A stretch of 32,933 nt of DNA from Opitutia bacterium (GCA_947377865.1 CANCHK010000021.1:1-32933); one strand, 5' to 3'. Numbered from the stretch's first letter, positions 23,043-32,830 are shown. The notes: generated by a model not told the origin, from the letters alone. Translations and numbers: made by a program.

Positions 23043-24791
23043 ATGAAGGCTGGAAATCATAGGCCCGAGGTTCGCCTCAAGGGCATCGCCGCCGCTCCTG
23101 GTGTGGCCCGTGGTCCCGCCTACCCGCTTATGAGGGGGATGACGATCGTCTCTTGTGAGAAGGTCGCTGATTCTGAGGGTGAGATTCGCCGTCTTGAGGC
23201 CGCCTTGGCGGCAACGCGCGTGGAAATATCCGCCTTACGCGACGACGTCGCACGTAAACTCAACGAATCCGAGGCTTCGATCTTCGATGCGCACCTCCTC
23301 GTCCTCGAGGACGTTGCCCTCATTGACGATGTGAGTAAAGAAGTCCGCCGCAGCGGCTTCAATGTGGAGTTCTGCTTTCAGGAAGTCGCTCAGCGTTATA
23401 TCGAGATCTTCGAGAAGATGGATGATGACTTCCTGCGCGAGCGGGCGTCGGACATCCGCGACGTGACGGGCCGCGTGCTCGATCAGCTGCTCGGCACGCA
23501 ACCCGAGCGTGTCGGTCAGGCCGCACAGGCCCATGTCGTCGCTGCGCGCGACCTCACTCCTTCGGACACCGCCGGCCTGCATGACGGTGGCGTGCTCGCC
23601 TTCGTGACGGAAGAGGGCGGCCGCACCAGTCACTCTGCGATCATGGCCCGTTCGCTGGATGTCCCCGCAGTCGTCGGCGTGAAGGGGCTGATGGATGCCG
23701 TTCAGGAAGGTGACGTCATTCTCGTCGATGGCGAATCGGGTCTCATCATTCTCAATCCAACGGCCGAGACGATTGAAGGGTATCGCGACAAGGAGTTGGC
23801 CATCCGAAATCGGCGTGACCGCGTTCTTTCCGAGGTTTCGTTGCCCGACCTCACGACGGATGGTGCCAGTTTCTGTCTCCAGGCTAATATCGGTGATCCA
23901 GCCGAGATGGAGGACGCTTCGGGCTACTGCGCCCGCGGCGTCGGCCTTTACCGCACCGAGAATCTCTACCTCCGCCTCGACGGCTGGCCGGACGAGCAGG
24001 TCCAGTATGAGGAATATGCCGAAGTCGTGAAGGCCGCCAAGGGCCGTCCGGTGACCTTCCGGACGCTCGATCTCGGCGGCGACAAGCGCTTGGGCGACCT
24101 GGCCGACGAGGCCAATCCATTCATGGGCTACCGCGCCGTGCGCCTGTGCCTCGAGCGTCCCGACGTCTTCCGCCCCCAGCTGCGCGCGCTCATTCGCGCC
24201 GCGACGTATGGCCCCGTGCAGGTGATGTTCCCCATGATCTCTGGGGTGGAGGAATTGCGTCGCGCAAAGGAAATCTTCCGTGACGTCGAGGCGGAACTCG
24301 GTCGAGAAGGCGTCCGCGCATCCGCGCCGATCAAGCTTGGCGCGATGATCGAGATTCCTTCTGCCGCCGCGGTGGCGGACGAGCTCGCTATCGAATCCGA
24401 CTTCTTCAGTGTCGGTACTAACGATCTCGTGCAGTACCTACTCGCCGTCGACCGTGGTAATCAGCGCGTCGCCTCGCTTTACGATCCATGCCATCCGGCG
24501 GTAGTGCGCACGCTTATGATCATCTTCGCCGCTGCCCAGAAGCGCGGCATCCCGGCGGCGGTGTGCGGCGAACTCGGGGGCGATCCGCTGTGGGCGCCAT
24601 TGCTCATCGGTCTCGGCGTGCACGAGCTGAGTATGAGCCCGGCCGCTTTGCCGGAAGTTCGCTTCGTGCTCCGCCATTCCGCCGCATCCGAACTACGCGA
24701 ACTGGCCGCGAAGGTCGTTGCCTGCGCCGATGCGGGCAAGACCCGCGCGCTACTCCAGGATTTCGCCTCCGCCAAACTCAAGTTACGCTGA
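23043..24791 (+). CDS. ptsI: Phosphoenolpyruvate-protein phosphotransferase (PTS enzyme I)
   Basis: It autophosphorylates with PEP and passes phosphate to HPr. The phosphohistidine is H197 in 'GGRTSHSAI'. The PEP-binding barrel has 'GLYRTENLYL' (~301-310), 'VTFRTLDLGGDK', 'FFSVGTNDLVQYLLAVDR' and the catalytic cysteine C508 in 'AAVCGE'. At 582 residues with no GAF domain it is the classical EI, not the nitrogen-PTS PtsP. No HPr, EIIB or EIIC gene is nearby. Its stop overlaps the hisC start (TGATG), an unusual pairing with histidine biosynthesis. Confidence 0.95.
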   Translation: MKAGNHRPEVRLKGIAAAPGVARGPAYPLMRGMTIVSCEKVADSEGEIRRLEAALAATRVEISALRDDVARKLNESEASIFDAHLLVLEDVALIDDVSKEVRRSGFNVEFCFQEVAQRYIEIFEKMDDDFLRERASDIRDVTGRVLDQLLGTQPERVGQAAQAHVVAARDLTPSDTAGLHDGGVLAFVTEEGGRTSHSAIMARSLDVPAVVGVKGLMDAVQEGDVILVDGESGLIILNPTAETIEGYRDKELAIRNRRDRVLSEVSLPDLTTDGASFCLQANIGDPAEMEDASGYCARGVGLYRTENLYLRLDGWPDEQVQYEEYAEVVKAAKGRPVTFRTLDLGGDKRLGDLADEANPFMGYRAVRLCLERPDVFRPQLRALIRAATYGPVQVMFPMISGVEELRRAKEIFRDVEAELGREGVRASAPIKLGAMIEIPSAAAVADELAIESDFFSVGTNDLVQYLLAVDRGNQRVASLYDPCHPAVVRTLMIIFAAAQKRGIPAAVCGELGGDPLWAPLLIGLGVHELSMSPAALPEVRFVLRHSAASELRELAAKVVACADAGKTRALLQDFASAKLKLR

Positions 24792-25885
24792 TGTCCGCCA
24801 AGATTCCCGCCGCGAACCCGCATGTCGTGGCCATGTCGCCTTATGTCCCTGGAGAGCAGCCGCAGGGCGGGGGATGGGTGAAGCTGAACACCAACGAGAA
24901 TCCTTATCCGCCCAGCCTACGCTCGCTTGAGGCGATCCGGGCCGCCCTGGTCAACGACGGCGCGAACCTGCGTCTTTACCCATCGCCGGACTCCGCTCCC
25001 TTGCGTGAGGCCGTCGCGCGCTTCCACGGTGTCGATGCTGCCCGGGTCGTCGCTGGTAATGGTTCAGACGACATCCTTAACCTCATCATCCGTGCTTATG
25101 CTGGGCCGGGACGTCCGATCGGCATGCTCAACCCGAGCTACTCGCTTTACCCCGTCCTCGCCGCTGCCCAGGCCGCCGACGTCATCAAGGTCGAGGTCAC
25201 CGCCGAACTCGCCGTGGATGTCGAGGCGATTGCGAAGTGCGGCGCGTCCGTCTTCTTCCTGACGAATCCGAACGCTCCTCTCGGCGTGGCCTTCACGCCG
25301 GACGTCGTCCGCGCCGTCGCCAAGGTGTTTCCTGGCATGCTCGTCGTGGACGAAGCGTACGCCTCCTTCGCCGACTTTGATTGCGTCGCGCTGGCCCGCG
25401 AGATGCCGAACGTCATCGTGACACGCACCATGTCCAAGGCGCATGCGCTGGCCGGCCTTCGCGTCGGTTACGCTCTCTGTCCTGTCGGCGTGGCCGAGAT
25501 TCTACACCGTGTCCGCGACAGCTATAACGTCGATCGCCTCGCGCAGGTCGCGGCTGCCGCTGCGCTCGATGACCGCGAGTGGCTCGAGGTCACCGTCGCG
25601 CAGGTCCGCGCCACGCGTGAGCGCCTGGCTGCCGCGCTCCGCAAGCTCGGCTGGCAGGTGAACCCAGCCGCCGGTAACTTCGTGCTCGCCGCGCCCGTAT
25701 CTTCGACGCGCGCCGCCTCGGTCGAGACCTCGGCGCACTGCTTCGAGTTCCTGCGCGCCCGCAAGATCCTCGTCCGCCGTTTCCCGAACCATCGCCTCAC
25801 GGAGAAGTCTTTGCGCATCTCCGTGGGCACGGAGCAGGAAACCGACGCGTTCTTGCAGGCCGTGGCGGCTTGGATGGAAGGGTGA
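24791..25885 (+). CDS. hisC: Histidinol-phosphate aminotransferase
   Basis: It transaminates imidazole acetol phosphate to histidinol phosphate using PLP. The type I/II aminotransferase motifs are '[10 protein letters not shown]' (~32-41), 'GNGSDDIL' (~89-96), 'TNPNAP' (~158-163) and the PLP lysine K216 in '[15 protein letters not shown]'. With the ATG at 24791 it has 364 residues, the normal length. An earlier in-frame opening inside ptsI is not used. It is coupled to ptsI by a TGATG overlap and followed after 37 nt by hisB. Confidence 0.94.
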   Translation: MSAKIPAANPHVVAMSPYVPGEQPQGGGWVKLNTNENPYPPSLRSLEAIRAALVNDGANLRLYPSPDSAPLREAVARFHGVDAARVVAGNGSDDILNLIIRAYAGPGRPIGMLNPSYSLYPVLAAAQAADVIKVEVTAELAVDVEAIAKCGASVFFLTNPNAPLGVAFTPDVVRAVAKVFPGMLVVDEAYASFADFDCVALAREMPNVIVTRTMSKAHALAGLRVGYALCPVGVAEILHRVRDSYNVDRLAQVAAAAALDDREWLEVTVAQVRATRERLAAALRKLGWQVNPAAGNFVLAAPVSSTRAASVETSAHCFEFLRARKILVRRFPNHRLTEKSLRISVGTEQETDAFLQAVAAWMEG

Positions 25886-25887
25886 GG

Positions 25888-25917
25888 TTGACAATCCTGC
25901 CTTCCGCGGGGATTTCT
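25888..25917 (+). promoter_or_regulatory. Possible promoter for hisB (weak)
   Basis: A consensus -35 box TTGACA lies at 25888-25893 in the short hisC-hisB gap. The best -10 candidate, ATTTCT at 25912-25917, is 18 nt further and poor. The element may be coincidental. Confidence 0.2.
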
Positions 25918-25922
25918 GGGGT

Positions 25923-26525
25923 ATGAGCGCAGTCGTTCGCAAAGCCAGCATCCGACGGGATACCGCCGAGACCAAGATCGCCCTCGAGGTGAACCTGGAC
26001 GGAACCGGCACGTCGGAAATCGCCACCGGCGTGGCCTTCTTCGACCACATGCTGACGCTCTTCTCCCGCCACTCCCTCGTCGACCTCAAGGTCAAGGCCA
26101 CCGGCGACACCGATGTAGACTACCACCATACCGTGGAAGACGTCGGCATCGTGCTCGGCCAGGCCATCAAGGAAGCGCTCGGCGACAAGGCCGGCATCCG
26201 CCGCTACGGTTTCTTCATCCTGCCGATGGACGAGACGTTGGCCCGCTGCGCCGTCGACCTCAGCAACCGTCCGATGATGGTCTACCAGGTTGAGATCACC
26301 AACTACATGGTGAAGGACTTCAATATCGCGCTCGTCCGCGAGTTCTTCCAAGGACTCGCCAATTCGCTCGGTTGCAACCTGCACCTGAAGCTCGAGTATG
26401 GTGATGAGCCGCACCACATCGCCGAAGCGCTCTTCAAGGCCTTCGCCCGCGCACTGCGCGAAGCACTGGAAGTCGATCCGCGCCAAGGTGGTCGGGTGCC
26501 GAGCACCAAGGGTACGCTGGCCTGA
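25923..26525 (+). CDS. hisB: Imidazoleglycerol-phosphate dehydratase
   Basis: It dehydrates imidazole glycerol phosphate in histidine synthesis. The manganese-binding motifs are present: '[12 protein letters not shown]' (~39-50), '[11 protein letters not shown]' (~66-76) and '[17 protein letters not shown]' (~160-176). It is the single-domain 200-residue form, without the phosphatase half of the E. coli fusion. It is followed 2 nt later by hisH. No Shine-Dalgarno sequence is seen. Confidence 0.96.
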   Translation: MSAVVRKASIRRDTAETKIALEVNLDGTGTSEIATGVAFFDHMLTLFSRHSLVDLKVKATGDTDVDYHHTVEDVGIVLGQAIKEALGDKAGIRRYGFFILPMDETLARCAVDLSNRPMMVYQVEITNYMVKDFNIALVREFFQGLANSLGCNLHLKLEYGDEPHHIAEALFKAFARALREALEVDPRQGGRVPSTKGTLA

Positions 26526-26527
26526 CC

Positions 26528-27172
26528 GTGGAAGCCTCTGGGTCAGTGCGCCGCCCGCGGGTGGCCGTCATCGATTATGGGATGGGCAACCTTCGCAGCG
26601 TCAGCCGCGCCATGGTCGCCGCCGGTGCCGATGCCTTTCTGGCCGCTTCGCCAGCCGAAGCCGAGAAGGCTGAGTTGGTCGTCTTCCCGGGGCAGGGCGC
26701 CATGGCTGACTGCATGGATTGCATCCGTCGGACTGACTTCGAATCCTTCCTGAAGCAGTGGATTGCCGCAGACCGTCCTTTCCTGGGCGTCTGTATGGGC
26801 CTCCAGGTCCTCTTTGAGCGCTCAGAGGAGGCTGACCGCCCTGGTCTCGCTATCTTCCCTGGGGTCGTCCGTCGCTTTCCCTCTCAGCCCGGCTTACGGA
26901 TTCCCCATATGGGCTGGAATGAGGCTATCTTCAAGCCCGGCACCCCTCTGACGGAAGGCCTGCGGACCGAGGGGGAGCCGTTCTATTTCGTGCACAGTTA
27001 TCGCGTCGTCGAGACCGACCCCTCCTTGGTCTGGTGTGAGACCGACTATGCGGGCCGGTTCGTGAGCGGTGTTCGGCGGGGTAGGGTCTTCGCGACCCAG
27101 TTCCATCCGGAGAAAAGTCAGGTCAAAGGCTTGCAACTCTACCGCAATTTCCTGACTTTATCTGCCCGCTGA
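26528..27172 (+). CDS. hisH: Imidazole glycerol phosphate synthase glutamine amidotransferase subunit HisH
   Basis: It supplies ammonia from glutamine to HisF. It is a class I glutaminase with the nucleophile C89 in 'GVCMGLQ', and a 'FHPEKSQ' histidine-glutamate pair near the C-terminus. The oxyanion strand reads 'VVFPGQGAM', slightly different from the usual PGVGA. The start is GTG at 26528, giving 214 residues. HisF, HisA and the other pathway genes are outside the window. Confidence 0.95.
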   Translation: MEASGSVRRPRVAVIDYGMGNLRSVSRAMVAAGADAFLAASPAEAEKAELVVFPGQGAMADCMDCIRRTDFESFLKQWIAADRPFLGVCMGLQVLFERSEEADRPGLAIFPGVVRRFPSQPGLRIPHMGWNEAIFKPGTPLTEGLRTEGEPFYFVHSYRVVETDPSLVWCETDYAGRFVSGVRRGRVFATQFHPEKSQVKGLQLYRNFLTLSAR

Positions 27173-27205
27173 AGCGTGTTTCACCTCTGGCGGCAAATAC
27201 CCGCC

Positions 27206-28507
27206 ATGAGCTCCAAGAACGCCACTCTCAATCTCGACGGTAAAGATATCGTCCTGCCCATCGTCGTCGGGACCGAAGGCGAACGCGGGGTCGACGTCCG
27301 CAAACTGCGCGATGACACCGGCTTCATCACTTTTGACGACGGTTACGCCAACACCGGGGCATGCGAGTCCAAGGTTACTTTCATTGATGGAGAGAAGGGT
27401 ATTCTCCGTTATCGCGGTTACGGAATCGAAGACCTAGCCGAGAAGTCCAACTTCATCGAGACAGCCTACCTCCTCATTTACGGCGAGCTTCCCACGACCA
27501 CTCAGCTGATCGCCTTCAAGGCCCGCATTCTCGACAACTCCCAGATTCACGAAGGCCTGCGCATCGCGCTGAGCGGTTTCCCTGGCAATGCCCACCCCAT
27601 GGCCGTTCTCTCCGCCACGCTGAATACTCTGGGTTGCTATTATCCCGAGCTCGGCACCAACGAGCGCACCCATGACTTGGCCAAGTTTGACGAGACCGCA
27701 GCTGTCTTGATCTCCAAGGTCCGTACGCTCGCCGCGCTCGCCCACCGCTCCAAAGAAGGCGAGCCGCCCGTGTACCCGAAACCGGGTCTCGATTACTGCT
27801 CCAACTTCCTGCACCTGCTCTTCTCGCAGCCCAACGCCGATTACGCTGTCCACCCGGAAATCGCCCGCGCGCTCGACTTGATCCTGCTCTTGCACGCTGA
27901 CCACGAGCAGAATTGCTCTACCTCGACCGTCCGCATGGTCGCCTCCGGTGGCGCCAACCTCTTCCCGTCCGTCTCCGCAGGCGTCTGCGCCCTCTGGGGT
28001 CCGCTGCATGGCGGCGCCAACCAGGCCGTTATCGAGATGCTCGAGGAGATTCACGCTTCTGGCGACGACGGCTCGCGTTTCATCGCCGACGCCAAGGATA
28101 AGACCAAGAGCGTCCGCTTGATGGGCTTCGGACACCGCGTGTACAAGAACTACGATCCGCGCGCCAAGATCATCAAGGCTCAGTGCGACAAGGTCCTCAA
28201 GGTCCTCGGTATCAACGACCCGCTCCTAGCCATTGCCATGCGCCTCGAAGAGGCTGCGCTCAACGACCCGTACTTCAAGCAGCGTAACCTTTACCCGAAC
28301 GTCGACTTCTACTCGGGCATTATCTTGAAGGCCATCGGCATCCCGACCGAGATGTTCACCGTTATCTTCGCCATCGGCCGTATGCCCGGATGGATTTCGC
28401 ACTGGAAAGAAATCGCCGAGACGCCGAAACAAAAGATTCATCGCCCGCGCCAGATCTATGTTGGAAATACCGAGCGCAAGTATTCGCCCATAGCCCAGCG
28501 TGGATAA
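27206..28507 (+). CDS. gltA: Citrate synthase
   Basis: It condenses oxaloacetate and acetyl-CoA in the TCA cycle. The 433-residue length from the ATG at 27206 matches type II (bacterial hexameric) enzymes. Catalytic residues lie in '[15 protein letters not shown]' (His), '[14 protein letters not shown]' (His) and 'NVDFYSGI' (Asp). The N-terminal domain, with '[20 protein letters not shown]', is the type II small beta domain. A GTG at 27176 would add ten unlikely residues. The end overlaps the next gene by 8 nt. Confidence 0.96.
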   Translation: MSSKNATLNLDGKDIVLPIVVGTEGERGVDVRKLRDDTGFITFDDGYANTGACESKVTFIDGEKGILRYRGYGIEDLAEKSNFIETAYLLIYGELPTTTQLIAFKARILDNSQIHEGLRIALSGFPGNAHPMAVLSATLNTLGCYYPELGTNERTHDLAKFDETAAVLISKVRTLAALAHRSKEGEPPVYPKPGLDYCSNFLHLLFSQPNADYAVHPEIARALDLILLLHADHEQNCSTSTVRMVASGGANLFPSVSAGVCALWGPLHGGANQAVIEMLEEIHASGDDGSRFIADAKDKTKSVRLMGFGHRVYKNYDPRAKIIKAQCDKVLKVLGINDPLLAIAMRLEEAALNDPYFKQRNLYPNVDFYSGIILKAIGIPTEMFTVIFAIGRMPGWISHWKEIAETPKQKIHRPRQIYVGNTERKYSPIAQRG

Positions 28508-29171
28508 TACTGTCGAGGTGCGGGTGGCCGTGGTTTTACCTGCATACCGGGAAGCTGGTAGGGTTGCGTCTGTCGTGAAGGGGTGCCTTAAGCACGTCCG
28601 GAAAGTTCTCGTAGTCGATGATTGCTCGCCAGACCGTACTTCGGTCGCGGCTTCGGAAGCCGGCGCCGAGGTGATTCGACACGAGACCAATCGCGGCAAA
28701 GGGGCTGCCCTTAAGACGGGGTTCGCCCATCTTCTCGTGCTTGGTTTCACCCATGCCATCGCATTAGACGCGGATGGTCAGCATGACCCGGAGTGCATTC
28801 CTGCTTTCATCGCCGCCGCCAGCGCCCCTGGGGTGCTGATGGTACTGGGCAATCGATTCAAGGATGTCCGTGGTATGCCTTTTCTGCGCCGCATCACCAA
28901 CCGCCTGATGTCCTCCGTCGTCAGCCTATTCTGTCGCACTTCTGTGCCGGATTCGCAGTGTGGTTATCGCCTAGTAAGATTGGATAACCCTGTGCTTTAC
29001 GCTGCGTCATCGAATCATTTTGAGTATGAGTCGGAGGTGCTTATCCTGACGGTTCGCTCCGGCGGGCGCATCGTCAGTGTCTCAATACCGACGACTTACG
29101 GAGACGAGCAGAGTAAGATCAGGCCTTGGGCGGACGCCAAGCGGTTCTTCCGCTTATTGTTTAGGCTCTGA
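28500..29171 (+). CDS. GT2-family glycosyltransferase (polyprenyl-phosphate type)
   Basis: This 223-residue protein has '[16 protein letters not shown]', '[10 protein letters not shown]' (~39-48) and the nucleotide-sugar/metal motif 'DADGQHDP' (~90-97), with no membrane span. It resembles soluble dolichyl-phosphate-mannose synthase-like enzymes that load sugar onto a lipid carrier. The start is GTG at 28500, overlapping the end of gltA by 8 nt. Its end overlaps the convergent PMT-like gene by 18 nt. A plausible role is making the lipid-linked sugar donor used by that neighbour. Confidence 0.88.
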   Translation: MDNTVEVRVAVVLPAYREAGRVASVVKGCLKHVRKVLVVDDCSPDRTSVAASEAGAEVIRHETNRGKGAALKTGFAHLLVLGFTHAIALDADGQHDPECIPAFIAAASAPGVLMVLGNRFKDVRGMPFLRRITNRLMSSVVSLFCRTSVPDSQCGYRLVRLDNPVLYAASSNHFEYESEVLILTVRSGGRIVSVSIPTTYGDEQSKIRPWADAKRFFRLLFRL

Positions 29172-30941
29172 GTGCGGTCCAGGGCGAAGGCCTGAGGCGA
29201 TGCGGAACACCGAACGACCAGGTGTTTCGCCGGTTTCGCCGAGCAATTCACACCGCCCTTTGACCGATGAGGTCTCGGAGGTGTTTAATAGGCGGAAGTC
29301 CCGCTTCTCACCAATGCAGAGGAGGGTGCCGTTGGCATCCGCGTATTCACCGAGCTGCTTCTCAATCGTGAGCTGCGGCAGGGGATGATATGAATAGAAG
29401 GGATAATAAGGGCGGAAATTCCCTTTGTCGCTAGGTTCGGACTTCTGTTCCGGCACGAAGATTGCGACGGGTTTCTCGCCGAGATAAAAATTGGCGGCCC
29501 GTCCAAGGAAGCTGCAAGTCACGAGTTTCTCGCCTGGTTTTCTCGCTTGCGCTGCCAGCTTGCAGATCTCGCGGCTCCCCACTGTGCCTTCGAGCTTTGA
29601 TTCAATCCACAGGAAGGCCGTGAAGACCAATACGACGTTGAATCCCGTCGAGACAGCTGCCCAGAGAAAGGCACGACGTGAGAGGGCGAAGATGCCGGCT
29701 ACGGTCAGTGGGATGCCCAGTGCAATCAGCTGCGGCAGGAAGGGTAGGGAGTTCGGGTGGAACGTCGGTATATACCAGATGAGTGCCACGCCTTGGAGAA
29801 GGGTGAAGAGTCCGACGGCCCAGCGTTCTACTGTCCCGAAGCCACTCGTGACCCAGCGTTCGAGCGTGAGGCCGGCTAGTAGGCCGACGGGCACGGTGAG
29901 GAAGAAGATGTAACTCGGCAGCTTGCTCGCCGCCACCGTCATGAAGATGTAGCTTGGCACCAGCCAGCAGAAGACGAAGGTCAGGCCGGGCTCAGTGCGG
30001 AAACGCCGACGGAAGCCACGTAGGGTCTCCCAGAGCGAAGCGACAATCAGGGGAATCCAGGGGATCGAGCCGCCGATGAGCATTTCGAGGTAATAATACC
30101 AGTGGTCGTTGCCCTTGTGTTCGGCGTGGAAGAAGCGGTCCCAGTTTTCGTGGATGAAGAACGAATCCCAGAAGTACCCCCACCCAGTGGCGGGTGAGGT
30201 CGGGCCGGACTTGTGCAACAGGAACATCGCCAGGTACCAAGGCGCGGCGATTAGCAGCCAGAGTGGCACGCAGATGGCGAGGTTACGCCATGACCACGGT
30301 GATTTGAGGCCACTGAGCCAGGCGTAGGCCAGCCCCGCCATCGCGACGAAGAGTAGGCCTTGCGGACCCTTAGTCAGCATCGACAGCGCTGAGAAGACGG
30401 TCAGAGCGAGCAGCCAGCGTAGGCGTCGAGGTTCGTCGTGGAAGGCCCGCCAGAGGCAGAACATGCTGCCGGAGATCAAAAAGGTGTGCGAGAGGTCCGT
30501 CAGCATCAGTCGGGACATCACCACGAACAGTCCGCCAGTGCCGACCACGATGGCGCCGAGGAAGCCGGCGAGGGGTGAGAAGAGCCGTCGACCGATACCC
30601 CATGTCAGAAATACGACTAGGCTGGCGGCGAGCGCACCGGGGACTCTTGCAGCGAATTCATTGTCACCGAAGACGATCTGGGCAAGGCAGGTTTCCCAGT
30701 AGAACAGGATAGGCTTCTCGAATTGTGGTTCGCCGAATACGCGCGGCGTGATCCAGTCGCCGCTCTGGACCATCTCTCGGCTCGTGAGCGCGTAGAACGG
30801 CTCATCCGGGTCGATGAGGCTGAGGCTGCCGAGGCGCCACCAGAAAAGGAACAGCACGAGGGCCGTCAGGACGATTGCCTGGAAGCGCTTGGAGTGCAGG
30901 TAATCTGGGCTTTTTGGCGCCGGGGCAGGGGAGTCGGTCAT
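29154..30941 (-). CDS. ArnT/PMT-like membrane glycosyltransferase (GT39/GT83 superfamily)
   Basis: This 595-residue integral membrane protein has about a dozen spans. The first extracytoplasmic loop has the catalytic acidic motif 'IDPDEPFYALTSREMVQSGDW' (shown as D44, D46, E47 and W63), followed by 'FEKPILFYW', both hallmarks of ArnT-type lipid A or protein glycosyltransferases. A ~110-residue soluble C-terminal part faces the periplasm. It transfers a sugar from a polyprenyl-phosphate carrier to an acceptor; lipid A or protein cannot be decided. The ATG at 30941 is 1 nt after the PIG-L gene stop, so the two form an operon. Confidence 0.9.
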   Translation of the reverse strand: MTDSPAPAPKSPDYLHSKRFQAIVLTALVLFLFWWRLGSLSLIDPDEPFYALTSREMVQSGDWITPRVFGEPQFEKPILFYWETCLAQIVFGDNEFAARVPGALAASLVVFLTWGIGRRLFSPLAGFLGAIVVGTGGLFVVMSRLMLTDLSHTFLISGSMFCLWRAFHDEPRRLRWLLALTVFSALSMLTKGPQGLLFVAMAGLAYAWLSGLKSPWSWRNLAICVPLWLLIAAPWYLAMFLLHKSGPTSPATGWGYFWDSFFIHENWDRFFHAEHKGNDHWYYYLEMLIGGSIPWIPLIVASLWETLRGFRRRFRTEPGLTFVFCWLVPSYIFMTVAASKLPSYIFFLTVPVGLLAGLTLERWVTSGFGTVERWAVGLFTLLQGVALIWYIPTFHPNSLPFLPQLIALGIPLTVAGIFALSRRAFLWAAVSTGFNVVLVFTAFLWIESKLEGTVGSREICKLAAQARKPGEKLVTCSFLGRAANFYLGEKPVAIFVPEQKSEPSDKGNFRPYYPFYSYHPLPQLTIEKQLGEYADANGTLLCIGEKRDFRLLNTSETSSVKGRCELLGETGETPGRSVFRIASGLRPGPHSEPKQ

Positions 30942-30942
30942 A

Positions 30943-31662
30943 TCAGGTAATCTGGACGAGGGTGTAGAGTTCTTCGCGACGAGCGAACTTTGAGAAGCGG
31001 CCGCCGCTGAGGGCCATCTGGGTGTGGTGGCAGCGGATGGCATCGAGCTTCAGGCTTTGTTCCGTCTCGGTGAGCTCAAGTTGGTCGGAAGCGAGATGGC
31101 GGCGCATGACCTTCTGGGACCAGGGGCGATGAATCAGGTAAGAGTACACAATGCAACGCACGCCGGTCGTGCGTACCGCGTCGAGTCCGTAGAAGTGGGT
31201 GGCCTGATGGTCTGGGTGGCGGTCGATTTCGGACGGGACGATGACCAGGGTGGGTTCCCAGTCGCGCAGAAGTTTCTCGAATGCGGGCCGCGGGCCGGGA
31301 AGGTCTTCTTCCCAGAGGGCGAGGATACCGGCGTCGGGGAGGCCGAGTGACTCGGAGGCGACTTTGCCTCGGCCGAGGAGTTGGAGGGCAAGCTGACCTT
31401 CGGCGCGGCGGCGAGCGCCCCAGCGGGCTCGTTCGGGGGCGTCGATGAACCAGCGGCGTTCGACAAAGCGTTGGGGCCAGGGGTTATTGTCGCCGTCGGT
31501 AACGAAGATGACGCGGACTTCGGCGCCCGCTGCGAGTGCCCGCTGGATTAAGCCACCCGTCCCGAGCGACTCGTCGTCAGGGTGGGGGGCGAAGATGGCG
31601 ATCTTGGCTCGGGCGCAAAGCTGATTCATCAGCTTTACCGACGATGCCTTGGAAGATGCCAT
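30943..31662 (-). CDS. PIG-L (LmbE)-family zinc N-deacetylase
   Basis: This 239-residue protein has the metal motif 'APHPDDESLGTGG' (HPDD at ~27-30, where the first His and second Asp bind zinc) and the second 'HPDHQATH' motif (~152). The family removes acetyl groups from N-acetylglucosamine of lipid-linked or small-molecule glycans. No signal peptide is present. It is followed 1 nt later by the membrane glycosyltransferase gene, suggesting a joint task in glycan modification. Confidence 0.93.
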   Translation of the reverse strand: MASSKASSVKLMNQLCARAKIAIFAPHPDDESLGTGGLIQRALAAGAEVRVIFVTDGDNNPWPQRFVERRWFIDAPERARWGARRRAEGQLALQLLGRGKVASESLGLPDAGILALWEEDLPGPRPAFEKLLRDWEPTLVIVPSEIDRHPDHQATHFYGLDAVRTTGVRCIVYSYLIHRPWSQKVMRRHLASDQLELTETEQSLKLDAIRCHHTQMALSGGRFSKFARREELYTLVQIT

Positions 31663-31686
31663 GTAAGTTATCGATGTCTGTGGTCC

Positions 31687-31722
31687 ATCATGATATCAAG
31701 CCTAAGCGGGCTTATTCATGAT
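31687..31722. promoter_or_regulatory. Interrupted palindrome in the PIG-L upstream region
   Basis: ATCATGA (31687-31693) and AAGCC (31698-31702) pair with GGCTT (31709-31713) and TCATGAT (31716-31722), giving two stems with a small internal loop and a 6-nt top loop. It lies 25 nt before the PIG-L start in the 186-nt divergent gap. It may be an operator or an RNA hairpin in the PIG-L leader; no known motif is matched. Confidence 0.35.
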
Positions 31723-31848
31723 GCGGTCACCCCTATTGGTACCTGATTGCGCGCCTTTGGACGAGCCTTAGGTAGTTCAGGTCGCGGTCGAGGTAGTCGT
31801 TTGGGTGAATTTTCTTTGAAATTATCTACCGTGGTGTAACTTGAAGTC

Positions 31849-32766
31849 ATGAACTTTCGCACTGTGTTTTTAGCGTGTTCAATTGTTTTAACCGTTTTAA
31901 TTCGTGTCGATGCCGTCGGTGAGCCGAAGAAGTCGATTCTTCTCCAGGCCCGCGATGCCAAGATTCCCAACGGGATGTTGCGCTTCTCTGCTACCGGTTA
32001 TGGTGGTGTTTCCATTGGGGGGTTGGTTGATAAGGCTGGGTATATTGATTTTGAGCTGAAGCTGGAGCCGGGGAAGTATCGTCTCATCGTCAGTGTCGTC
32101 CCTCAGGGAGGAGGCTATCTCCTCGCGAAAGTTGACGATGGGCAGGCCGTTCGACGTTCCATTCCCAAGAGTATGGTTTATTCCTATAAGCCTCAGGAAT
32201 TCCGTTTCGGAGAGATTGATATCCCGAAGGATGCGACCAAATTGCGTTTCACTGGGGAAAATATTTCCCAGCCTGGTATTGGTTATTTCTACCAAGCGGA
32301 ACTGCTCTGGGTCGCCCCGCTGCCGTCAGGTTCGCAGGCGAAATCCCCCCTGCAATTATTGGCCGAGAAGGAGAAGGCCCTCAAGCAGGACAAGCTCGCA
32401 AGGGAGGCCCAGGAGTTCCGCGAAAACCTCAAGGGAACTACTTGGAGTTTCTGTATGAATCATGACTTTGAGGCCTCGTCCTCCACGCTGGTTTTCGGTA
32501 CGGATGGCAACCTGAGCTTCTCTGGTGGTTCCGGCCGCAGCTTTAAGGTCATCGATTCACGGACGATTGATATTACTTACAGCTCGTCGGGCTCAACCTT
32601 CTCTCGTCTGCGTTTCGCCGACGACATGGGTAGCTTCAAGTCGGACCTGGAGCAGGGTATTCGCCAGCCCCGGTCAGGGCGGCTCCTTAAAGTCCTCGGA
32701 GCCCCTGGTGAGCGCGGTGGGCAGACTCCCGAGCGTATGGCTTCGCCCGGAGCTGGATCTAGGTAG
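31849..32766 (+). CDS. Secreted protein of unknown function
   Basis: The 305-residue protein begins with a signal peptide (basic 'MNFR', hydrophobic ~5-19, likely cleavage after 'VDA', ~22). Residues ~30-155 are beta-rich with a 'LKLEPGKYRLIVSVVPQGGGY' style strand pairing (residues ~71-91), like carbohydrate-binding or discoidin-type sandwiches. A coiled linker (~165-195, rich in K/E/A) leads to a second beta domain (~196-275) that begins 'GTTWSF' and has 'LVFGTDGNLSF', a pattern of lipocalin-like or extracellular beta-barrel domains. The C-terminus is disordered (Gly/Pro/Arg). The gene has lower GC in its first third. It is followed by a strong terminator. Confidence 0.8.
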   Translation: MNFRTVFLACSIVLTVLIRVDAVGEPKKSILLQARDAKIPNGMLRFSATGYGGVSIGGLVDKAGYIDFELKLEPGKYRLIVSVVPQGGGYLLAKVDDGQAVRRSIPKSMVYSYKPQEFRFGEIDIPKDATKLRFTGENISQPGIGYFYQAELLWVAPLPSGSQAKSPLQLLAEKEKALKQDKLAREAQEFRENLKGTTWSFCMNHDFEASSSTLVFGTDGNLSFSGGSGRSFKVIDSRTIDITYSSSGSTFSRLRFADDMGSFKSDLEQGIRQPRSGRLLKVLGAPGERGGQTPERMASPGAGSR

Positions 32767-32791
32767 CTCGCGAATGTGCACTAAAAAAGGG

Positions 32792-32821
32792 GGAGGGCCG
32801 AACGTTTCCGTTCGGCCCTCC
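32792..32821. terminator. Strong bidirectional intrinsic terminator
   Basis: A perfect 13-bp stem GGAGGGCCGAACG/CGTTCGGCCCTCC has a 4-nt TTTC loop. On the plus strand it is followed by GTCTTTT and serves the secreted-protein gene. On the minus strand it is followed by CCTTTTTTAG and serves rnpB. It is the clearest terminator in the window. Confidence 0.92.
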
Positions 32822-32830
32822 GTCTTTTGA

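Noticed and set aside
24488-24790. N-terminal extension of hisC inside ptsI
   Set aside because: It overlaps the conserved C-terminal end of EI in another frame. The ATG at 24791 gives the standard HisC length.
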